Shown: positions 55,100 through 64,000 of the stretch, one piece after another
How the letters are laid out: each line of letters starts with the position of its first letter
Position numbering within the stretch: position 1 is the stretch's first letter
DNA from: Loripinus fragilis
Lineage: Eukaryota; Mollusca; Bivalvia; Lucinida; Lucinidae
NCBI GenBank assembly: GCA_964019695.1
Contig: OZ026530.1
Span: forward strand, 42,703,716-42,767,715
Length of the DNA: 64,000 nt
Reading direction: 5' to 3'
Position numbers and translations under genes: made by a program
Notes under the pieces: model-generated
The model's input: the letters and a program-made list of their open reading frames with translations, nothing else
What the model was told of the DNA's origin: nothing
Databases searched by the model: none

Positions 55100-55253
55100 T
55101 TGGATCGTTTTTAAGTATTCGGCATGCACATGGCGATTTATGTAAGCATTTAGAAATAGATTCGAGTACCGATCTGGATGATCGGTACTCGAATCTATTC
55201 CTAAATGCTTACATAAATCGCCATACATATACTGAATGCTTAAAAATGATCTA
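55100..55253. repeat. Palindrome, ~75-bp arms, 5-nt loop
   Basis: TGGCGATTTATGTAAGCATT, AATAGATTCGAGTACCGATC on the left pair with the right side; outer parts (TTGGATCGTTTTTAAGTATT) pair less well. Confidence 0.93.
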
Positions 55254-57137
55254 ATTATAACAGAAAGCCAGTTCTGTATATGTAGACTGATAAAATCGCC
55301 GAAGAACCGTAAGTTTTTCGTTTACCGTGTAAGATATTGCTCAAGTATGAGCGAAGCCAGTAAGATAGAAAGATATCGGGTCTTCAAATCGTTTATGTGT
55401 TGGGGCTCATAGACATAGACTTCCACTTCTACTTCTACTTTAATACTACCCAGGGCATCAGCATCACGGGCAAGTGACGTCATCAACATGGTTAAAAGCT
55501 CTGTATTTACAGTTAAAAACATGTGGTTGTCCTGTCTAGAATGTGTGATTCTGCAGACGAGCAGCGAACTCATCTGCTGATGCAGATGACTTCGATCCAG
55601 ACAAGGGAATTTTATTTATTTCACAGGTTGGGGGGAATTCTAAAAGCCACTATTATAGCTTCAAATGGCTAGCGAATTGGTCACTGAAAAATATATCTTT
55701 TGGAAATACTTTTAACAGGTTGGGAACACTTCTATTTTGATCTAATGCAGACCAGTTCAATGTTATTGTTTTCATCCGGGCTTATTGACCACACGATAAC
55801 ACTTTTGACAACGTGACTTTTTATTGTGGTTGACAGAAAAAGCTTCCCCTCAATGCAATGGCCATTGAGTTGAGCCACTATTTACGCGATAAAAAAATCA
55901 TCTTAAACGATGTTTTAGCCCAAGGTTTTGATTTGGATATGTAGAATAATCATCGGACATTGATTTACAATAGTTTTCTTGTGAAAAAATTAAATTAATT
56001 CCAGGAGATGATTTAAAAAAGCATGATTGCTTGTTTTCAAATCCTGTTAATAACTACTTTTTCATATTGTGACTTCATGTATGCAAATGTATTGAGTTAT
56101 GAAATAAATATTGTTTAAACCAAAAAATTAATTAATTTTATTAGGTATTTTTTTTTTTTGTCGGGCCCCCGCTCCGGTGTTTTGGTCCGATGTCGACCGT
56201 TTCAATCCCGGATATTTTTGTTAATTGATGATAAAATAGCTAATTTCATACCGAGTTTTCCCGACACATTCCGATAAGCTCCGAGCCCACCCGAAAAGAA
56301 AAATATCTGGCCAATCAAAAAACTTCCCAACAACGTGATATATATTTAAATAAGCATTGCAGATACCCAATGTCGACAAGTGGAAACGTGCGAATTTACG
56401 TAATTTTCTGTTATATTAGGAATTTCTATCGCTAGATTGGGTCAATAGATCGATGCCACACTGCCAATGATGTTTTTGGGGAGATTCTGAGTCATTCTTC
56501 AAACGGTGAAATGTTTACATGAGCACCGTCTCAGCCACGTGCCACCGGTCCTGTGGTGTTATCAATATTGACCTCGGATTGTAAACACAACGGCGCTGTT
56601 TGAAAATTCAGTAAAATTGGTTTTCCAGGTAAGAATAAAAAGTACAAAACGGCGCTAAGTGCCCCTTACAACTAATCTTCACTTCGCATACAATTTATAC
56701 AAGCCTATTTGCTCACAAAACAGAATTTACTTTTGTATTTTGATGCACGCCTCGAGCACATGGCTACTCGGCCTCGTGGTTACGGGAGTTATGTTTATTG
56801 GCTTATGTAGTCATGTGATACAAGTCCATGTGACTTGAGTCCCGAAAGAATTTCGGAAAAGTACGGAAGGCCTGTGAAATCAGCTATATGCGAAAAAACA
56901 CATCAATGATAAAACTATGGGAACCAGTCGTTTAAATGGCTATAAAACATATGCTGTTTCCATGTCCGATACAGGTGAACAACAATTTTCTGCCAATCAG
57001 AGTATTTACCAGCTATCGGATAAAAACCGTAGTGATCCGGATGATATTGATTTGTGACGTAGTGTTTGGACTCGTCTATAGTTCAATTAATCTAAAATAG
57101 ACCGATTTGTCTACTTTAAACACTAAGACAATGCTTT
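55254..57137. other. No gene recognised
   Basis: A 1.9-kb stretch without supported ORFs or copies elsewhere in the window. A T run (56149-56160) precedes a GC-rich GTCGGGCCCCCGCTCCGG segment. Confidence 0.5.
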
Positions 57138-58185
57138 ATATACTAAAGGACTTTTAAAACGCATCACCCAGATTAAATCCTTTATTTCACAAACCCTGAA
57201 AATGTCAGCGAGATAATTATTATTGCATATCATAGTCTGACCATCTTGTAGTGTGTCCTAGAAATTTCATGGTTGTAAATTTACTTTAAAGTATTGAAAA
57301 AGTATCCGTTTTAAGACGGGGTGGTCGATTTTGAAGGACACAAATTCAGCTGCAATTTAACACAGGTTAGTTTTGATTCCTGACTCAACGAATTTGCCTC
57401 CTTTGCTTCTTTCACGATTGCACATTCATCTTTGAAGGATTAGAAATGAATTGACAGTTTGGTTTGATCAAAATTACACCCCTTTCAAATTACTGACATA
57501 CCCCACCTACCCTGATTACTATAGTCTAGGAATAAAATTCAACGTCTTGGGCCTTTCAAAGTTTAGATTTCTTACGTCCGGTTTTATTGGGAGAGACTAA
57601 GGGCATACCCAAATGACAGATTATTCATAAATTACGCTTGTATCACGTGTCTTTTGTATTGTGCAAGTGACGTTAACGTAAATTTTTAAGACGTTCTCGA
57701 TCACATGACAGCAGATCTCATGCAACGATTTACATCAAAACGTCTTGCCAACATGCTTGTCAGTGTATGTAATCAATATCAGTAATGAAAGCTTGCATAA
57801 AGGTAACTAATGGAGATGTTTCTAAAAAGGAGCTATTAATTGATGTTCAAATTTGACGTTTATTTTCGAAATTTTGAAGTTATCAATTACATTTAATTAG
57901 AAAAAGTCTATAAACTCTTTTGGTAACATGGCATCATATACGCCACAGATTAAACATAAAAATAATCAAAAAGCTTCATTTATATGTGCAGAAAGGTGCT
58001 TGATGCTGTATGTACCCATGTGACGTCATCAGCAGCGTCGCATGATAGTGCAGTCAAATTAATGACTGATTCATACCAATTCTGGGTTGCACATTAAAAC
58101 CTGCGAGTAACTTTTCAATCGCATATATGGTTTGCAAGAAAAGTGCAAAAATATGGTGATGCGTTTTCAAAGTCCTCTAGTATAT
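57138..58185. mobile_element. Candidate TIR element, ~1048 bp
   Basis: ATATACTAAAGGACTTTTAA plus AACGCATCACC at the left end is inverted at the right end as ATATACTAGAGGACTTTGAA plus AACGCATCACC: a ~32-bp TIR with three differences. No ORF inside. The ATATACTA ends leave the exact boundary and target duplication ambiguous (a TA duplication is possible). Confidence 0.72.
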
Positions 58186-58570
58186 GTTCTACGTAGCTGT
58201 TGCCAAACAATTGCAAAATCATTCTCCAGCCAAACTGTAGACTTTGTTGATGCGATCGATGGTGTAAACAGGTAAAAGTTTTGATTTTTCATAGAGGAAT
58301 TTTTTGCAGAAAAGCCCTTTTTATACACCGGTCTGCTGATTTTGATAAAAATTCAATTTAACAGATGAATTTTCAGTAAATTTTGTTATTCCTTACATAC
58401 GTTTTGAGAACAACATGCACACTGTCAATCCTGGACACGAAGGTGATAATAAGGCCACTTGGTCCGCTGCAAATCTATTTTACCCCCTTAACAGCATCCA
58501 AAAGTATGGAGGCAAATAAATGAAATGCATATACAGACAATATTTTAGTTATTTTGAAAAAACAGCCTTT
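58186..58570. other. No feature recognised
   Basis: No supported gene or repeat. Confidence 0.5.
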
Positions 58571-59125
58571 ACTCCCATTGTGGGAGTCTTTTGTTTGTTT
58601 TGTTGCTTTACGTCCCAAGTCAACAGCTATGGTCATTGCGGGACGGTCAGTTCACCTAACCACACTTTTTTCCTGGGCAAGCTTGAACAAGCAGTTAACC
58701 AGTAATCGTGCACATACTTTCGATTGTAACTGACAACCACCCTTCATGAATGATTCAGCGGAAGGGAGGAGAATGACCGTAGAAATTATTTCATGATCAA
58801 TCTCCACGAAAGTATGGGACCAGGCCGGGATCGAACTCGCGACCCCTGGATCTGCAGTCAGCTTCGCATCTGTAACCAGACACGTTACCGACTGCGCTAC
58901 GCGGCCCGGATTGTGGGAGTCTGTTATTGTTCTATGTTTTGTTGTACGTTACTTTATGTCCCGTCTAGTTTTGCAATCATCTTGATGGGGAAGAGAGAGC
59001 TGGTTGCTTTGCTTAGTTTGTCTTTCTGATGTCTCGTGATTGTTGTGTGGCTCTTCCTTGCGGTGCCATGTGTTTGTCTGCAGTTTGTGATTATGGTATT
59101 TCCTTGATCAAACTCACTATTTTTT
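58571..59125 (+). repeat. Dispersed repeat interrupted by a SINE
   Basis: ACTCCCATTGTGGGAGTCT, then the SINE (58590-58909), then the rest (GTTATTGTTCTATGTTTTGT to GTTTGTGATTATGGTATTTC). The uninterrupted counterpart is 43395-43650. Confidence 0.88.
58590..58909 (-). mobile_element. tRNA-derived SINE, 320 bp, 13-bp TSD
   Basis: The minus strand begins GGGCCGCGTAGCGCAGTCGG. The A box is TAGCGCAGTCGG (58889-58900) and the B box GAGTTCGATCCC (58827-58838), giving an internal pol III promoter of tRNA type. The tail ends GGGACGTAAAGCAACAAAAC and AAACAAA. The target duplication ATTGTGGGAGTCT is at 58577-58589 and 58910-58922. Tail and duplication indicate LINE-mediated retrotransposition (family knowledge). 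Related degraded head at 36249-36332. Confidence 0.93.
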
Positions 59126-60191
59126 ATTAGCTCACCTGTCACAAAGTGACAAGGTGAGCTTTTGTGATCTGCCTTCGTCCGTCGTCTGTCCGGCCGTTAA
59201 CGTTTGACTTAAAAGACAACCCCTCCTAAACCCTAGCCAAATTTTGAAATAATTTCACAAAAATGATCCTTGTGTGTCCTTCTTCCGAAATTGTTCAAAT
59301 AGTTCTGGTCCGTTGCATATCTAGGTCATAGAGGCTAGAAAATAGATTTACGAGATGAAAACTCTAAATCTTCATACCTGAGACCAGAAAGCCTAGACTC
59401 TTGATATTTGGTATTTAGCATCACCTGGTGGACCTCTATCAAGCTTGTTCAAATTATAGCCCTGGGACCAAAAATGACTCGGCCCCGGGGACACATGTTT
59501 ACATAGGCTTATAAAGGGAAAATGTGAAAAAACCTTCTTGTCTGAAACCACAAGGCCTAGAGCCTTGATATTTGGTATGTAGCATCAACTAATGGACCTC
59601 TACAAAGTTTGTTCAAATTATATCCATGGGACCAAAAATCGCCCCGCCATGTGGGTCACATGTTTAGCATAGGCTTATATAGGAAAAACCTGAAAAAAAT
59701 CTTCTTGTCTGAAACCACAAGGCCTAGACTAGTGATATTTGGTATTTAGCTTCACCTAGAGGACCTCTACCAAGTCTGTTCCAATTATAGCCCTGGGGCC
59801 TCAAAATGACCCCGTCCCGGGGGTCACATAATTAACACAGGCTTATATAGGGAAAATGTGAAAAAAATCTTTTTGTCTGAAACCACAGGGCATAAAGCCT
59901 TGATATTTGGTATTTAGCATCACCTAGTGGATCTCTACGAAGATTATTCACATTATACCCCTGTGGCTAGAGATGGCCCACTGCGGGGTAAATTGTTTAA
60001 CATAGGCTTATATAGGGAAAACGTGAAATAAATTTCTTGTCTGAAACCAGAAGGTCTAGACTATTGATAATTGGTATTTAGCATCACCTGTTGGGCCTCT
60101 ACCCAGTTTGTTCAAATTATAGGCCTGGGGCCGAAAATGGCCCGACCCAGGGGGTCACATTTTTTACATTATTATGCTTATAAAGGCAAAT

Positions 60192-61257
60192 CGTCGCTTC
60201 AGTGCTATAGTGTTCTAAGTGACATTTTGGTCAAAAATGAGTTATGCATACCGTTGGAAAGGGGATCAAATGTTCTATCTACTGGTGAAGGTTTCATTGC
60301 CTATCTCCTTACAGTTAGCTTCAAATCGCTGTGCTTTTCTGTTCTATCTACAAAAAGACAATTTCTTTCAGTGTTATAGTGTTCTAAGTGATTTTCATCC
60401 AATGGCCAATGATGATTATGTCACGTGACTGGGTGAGTTCAGTGTAGTACTGTTCTATCTACATAAAGTCACTTCCATTGGAGAAATTGCTAAAAATTGC
60501 AGTTACCTCCCTTACATAAATTTAAAATTCCTGAATTGAAGCGGTTTGTCGGTCTTATGACGAACTAATGGCTATATCTGCTACTTTTAGGTCCAAAAAA
60601 TCTGCCTCAGTCAAAAATATAACACAAATTGATCCATGGATAGAATGATAAGCTGTAGAAACAGATAACCTCCCTTTCACATATCTAAGCTGCTTAATTG
60701 AAGTAATTTGTCAATGTTATTAGAAATCAATGTTTAAATCTGATACTTTCAGGTCCAAATAATCAGTTCGGTCTAAAATATTATACAAATTGATCCCATT
60801 GATAGAATAATTAACTGTAGAAACAGATTACCTCCCTTGCATAAATTTTAGTGGCCTAATCCTTGTGGTTTGTTACTGTTATGCCTAATAAATGACTAAT
60901 TCTGCTACTTTTATGTACAAATAATCATTTCTGTTCAGACTAGTATATGAATTGACTCCATAAACAGAATAATAAGCTGTAGGAAAATATAGAACACTAT
61001 AGCACTGAACGCAGAAGGCGATTTTTAGGGCATAATGTTCTATCTGCAAACTGTAAAATGCCCGTAAATTCCATATTACTGTAAACATTTCTTCAAGCCA
61101 AAGTCATATACACTGCATGTATATATTTTAACCCTCTGGTATGATTCAACGGTCTGTGATAAATAAGGCATCAAAAATCAAGATGCTAAAATTTTCAAAC
61201 TCATTTTTCTCAAAACTTGTGCAATGATAGATAGAACACTATAGCACTGAAGCGACG
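60192..61257. mobile_element. TIR element, 1066 bp, AAAT target duplication
   Basis: A perfect TIR of about 26 bp starts CGTCGCTTCAGTGCTATAGT. AAAT flanks it at 60188-60191 and 61258-61261, and surrounding array units show one AAAT at this place. The motif TGTTCTATCTAC or close variants occurs at 60269, 60339, 60450 and 61028 and inverted at the right end. The middle has three ~162-bp tandem units (CAGTTACCTCCC 60500, CAGATAACCTCCC 60662, CAGATTACCTCCC 60824). No transposase ORF. Confidence 0.88.
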
Positions 61258-61739
61258 AAATGTGAAAAAGTCTTCTCGTCTGAAACCACAAGGCCTAGAG
61301 CTTGATATTTGGTAGGTAGCATCACCTAGGGGACCCCTACCAAGTTTGTTAGAATTATAGCCGTGGGGCTAAAATTGTCCCGCCCTGGGGGTCAATTGTT
61401 TAACATAGGCTTATGTAGGGAAAACGTGAAAAAATATTTTAGTCTGTAACCAGGAGGCCTCGAATATTGACATTTGGTATGTAGCATCACCTAGTGGACC
61501 TCTACCATGTTTGTTCAAATTATAGCCCTAGGGCCAAAAATGGCCCTGTTCTGGGAGTCAATTGTTTTACATAGGCTTATTAAGGGAAATGTGAAAAATC
61601 TTGTCTGAAACCTCAGGCCTAGAGCCTTGATATTTTGTATGTGGCTTCACCTAGTGTACCTCTACCAAGTTTGTTCAAATATGCCCCTGGGGTCAAAAAT
61701 GGCCCGCCCCGGCGGTCATATGTTTACTATAGGCTTATA

Positions 61740-62798
61740 CAGTGAGCCACTTTAGTTACGCACCACTTATAAAATGTAAAATTACTCGGAAAAGAAATGT
61801 GATATTTTTATTCTGAGACTACCACCGTACAGCGCATCTGTATTTGCATTAGCCATTGAAATTTCATTGTGATCAGATCAAAAACAAAGGAGAAAATGGA
61901 TTTTTAAGTGCACTACCCTCAAAACACCATTTCACATTGCATTATCTCGAATGAAACTAAGATCACATGGCACTTTTTTCAGGGTCGAATTTCTGCTATG
62001 CTAGATATAAGAGCCTATTTATTCTTTGCAATATCTAAGACTGGAATGTGATTGTTAACTTCATAGTTTTTTTTAATGTTTTATTATTTTGGTTCCAAGC
62101 TGACCAAGGTTTGAAAAAAGTTGGTTTTAGTCCTTTTTTAAGTTAGTTAAAATTTCGTATGATTCTGAGGAAACTAGTTATCAAAACACTTCTTTTATGA
62201 TTTCATTTTAAACAACCATGTATCCGCCGTTTATTTTCGTAAAAAAATTAATGTATGTATTGGCGTCATCGTGTTGACGTTAATGATGACGTCACTACTA
62301 CCAAGGCTATAAGACGTGTCAATGATAAGAGGTTTTAGTGTTTTGATACTTCTATGTCAACAAGTGACTCTTTACAAAATAATTTGCGAAGAAACCCCAG
62401 TTTGATTATTGTAAATGACGTTAATATGACGTTAAAACAGGCATTTCTTCAAAAAGTAACGGTGTTACTAAATTCAACGACCGAAAAAAGGGTTTTTACT
62501 TGAATAAATAAATTGTTTTTGGTGTTTTTCTGTCACAACGATCACCATGGATAATGCCTAGCACAAAACAAAAATAGAAAATTTAGACGTTCCTCTTGCA
62601 CGTGCATTTTTCAAAATTTGTTAAAATTGCCTTTTAGTAGCAGAATGATTCGCATGAGTGATTCCAATATTTTTTTTCGATGTTATCAAACAGATTAAAT
62701 GTCAATAAATAAATTATCATAGAGAATGTTCGATTCCAGCATTTTTGTAAAAAAATGTAGGCCCTCGAAAAGTGGTGCATAACTAAAGTGGCTCACTG
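61740..62798. mobile_element. Tc1/mariner-like non-autonomous element, 1059 bp
   Basis: The left end is CAGTGAGCCACTTTAGTTAC, the right end inverted CAGTGAGCCACTTTAGTTAT, both continuing GCACCACTT (29 bp, one mismatch). Removing the element and one TA restores the array consensus CTTATATAGGG, so the target duplication is TA. CAGTG ends and TA duplication are typical of Tc1/mariner (established knowledge). No transposase is encoded. Confidence 0.9.
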
Positions 62799-63515
62799 TA
62801 TAGGGAAAACGTGAAACAAATCTTCTTGTCTGAAACCAGAAGGCCTAGACTATTGATATTTGGTATGTAGCATCACCTACTAGACCTCTACCAAGTTTGT
62901 TCAAATTATAGACTTGGGACCAAATAAGGCCCAGCCCAGGGGGTCACATGTTTTGCATAGGCTTATATAGGGAAAATGTGAAAAAATCTTGTCTGAAACC
63001 ACGGGGCCAAGAGCCTTGATATTTGGCATTTAGAATCACCAAGTGGACCTCTATCAAGTTTATTCAAATAATGCCACTGGGGTCAAAAATAGTCCTGCCC
63101 CGGGGTCACATGTTTTATATAGGATTATATAAGGAAGACAAGAAAAAATATTATTCTCTGAAACCACAAAGCCTAGAGCCTTGATATTTGTTATGTAACA
63201 TCACCTAGTTAACCTCTTCCAAGTATGTTAACAATTTTGACCCTGGGGCACAAAATTGGCCCGCCTGGAGGCGATATGTTTTGCAGAGGCACATCTAGGG
63301 AAAACATGAATAAACCTTGTTGTCTGAAACCACAAGGTATAAAGCCTTAATAGTTGGTATGTAGAAAATGTTTGTGTGTGTTGGGGGAGGGGGTAGGGCC
63401 TTGTTATGCGCTTAAAGACTATACTACAGAAACGACCAGCTGTATTGTCCTCCACCAAATGGTTTAAATCATTACCTTTCACTAAACAAGACTGGTGCAC
63501 ATTTTACAGGTGAGC

Positions 63516-64000
63516 GATTCAGGGCCACTATGACCCCCTTGTTGTGTGCAAGTTAAGGGGTTTCCTTCAGTTCTGTATTACAGGAGTTATTAGGACCCTC
63601 TTCCTATGTTTTTTGTAAGTCTCAGTGCAAATTTTAAGAGTTACATAAAACACCTTTTTGTATTGTTTTTAAAAGCTAATTCTTGTTAGCATGTCAAGGG
63701 AGGCAACTACATATTATCTAAATAATATTTTTCTGAGAAAAAGTTGAAAATTCTTTAATATTTTGACACAGAAACAAAATACTAGGTAAAATTACACAGG
63801 AGGAATAAAATTCATGTGTTCTAGAATAAATATATAAATGGAACCAAACTTAAACTATGGCAATTGTATACCAAAGATAAATTATTTATCTCGCAGTATA
63901 TTAACTGTAAATCCCTTGCTATATATATGCATGGCACTTATTGGCCACCATACTTTTGGATGCTGTTATGGAAAATTTGATTTGCAGCAGCCCAATCGAC
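63516..64000. other. No feature recognised
   Basis: AT-rich, no supported gene or repeat to the end of the window. Confidence 0.55.

Larger units (their letters stand above)
59129..63515 (+). mobile_element. Large repeat: 166-bp tandem array with AGCTCACCTG ends
   Basis: The left edge is AGCTCACCTGTCA with a small hairpin (59129-59160); the right edge is CAGGTGAGC (63507-63515). Between are about 11-12 copies of a ~166-bp unit: TTGTCTGAAACCACAAGGCC, CTTGATATTTGGTATGTAGC, ATCACCTAGTGGACCTCTAC, AAGTTTGTTCAAATTATAGC and CATAGGCTTATATAGGGAAA. Unit starts are near 59370, 59540, 59706, 59875, 60040, 61270, 61443, 61606, 62826, 62985, 63152 and 63320. Two later insertions split it (60192-61257, 61740-62798). 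Non-coding. Confidence 0.85.

Noticed and set aside
58810..58909. tRNA gene on the minus strand
   Set aside because: A and B boxes are good, but the sequence is the head of a SINE with tail and target duplication, not a stand-alone tRNA gene.
1..64000. Search for a CRISPR array, operon or prokaryotic defence system
   Set aside because: Tandem repeats here are contiguous without unique spacers, and gene density and repeat types are those of an animal genome.

Overview
The window looks like non-coding, repeat-dominated DNA from an invertebrate animal, most probably a bivalve mollusc (inference; the repeat families resemble those I know from venerid clams such as Mercenaria). It is AT-rich, has long intergenic stretches without large ORFs, microsatellites, tRNA-derived SINEs, many short inverted-repeat DNA transposons, and intronless C2H2 zinc-finger ORFs. 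There is no operon structure, no rRNA and no CRISPR.

Coding content is small. Three C2H2 zinc-finger loci are visible: an intact 9-finger ORF on the minus strand (5152-5919), a 7-finger ORF at 31422-32060 flanked on both sides by decayed fingers (probably a pseudogene), and an intact 15-finger ORF at 47125-48381. The only other recognisable protein sequence is a decayed LINE (non-LTR) reverse transcriptase at about 41765-43277 whose catalytic YADD reads YAYD.

Layout. 1-1597: 41-bp minisatellite. 1602-4687: short TIR element, then a large inverted repeat. 5-8 kb: zinc-finger gene 1, a hairpin element, a TTAA-flanked element and a TIR element nested in an older repeat. 8-21 kb: mostly unrecognised sequence with scattered short TIR elements, foldbacks and microsatellites. 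22-24 kb: hAT-like element with an 8-bp target duplication. 25-30 kb: a ~186-bp tandem array that reverses orientation, and a 28-bp minisatellite. 30.5-33.5 kb: zinc-finger locus 2 between tandem repeats. 35-44 kb: paired 228-bp TIR elements, nested hAT-like element, a 2.2-kb element with ~350-bp terminal inverted repeats, LINE remnant. 44-46 kb: nested TIR elements. 47-51 kb: zinc-finger gene 3, whose last finger plus downstream DNA has been tandemly copied. 52-55.3 kb: a dense cluster of long palindromes and a 170-bp satellite. 57-63.5 kb: large TIR element, a SINE with 13-bp target duplication, and a 166-bp tandem array carrying two clean transposon insertions.

Nothing here suggests genes acting together in a pathway. 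The biological story is transposon layering. At least seven insertions have target duplications that can be read directly (5-bp, 8-bp, TA, AAAT and 13-bp classes), several with an uninterrupted copy of the target elsewhere in the window. The least conventional structure is the 52.2-55.3 kb palindrome cluster, in which the same flank precedes unrelated long palindromes.
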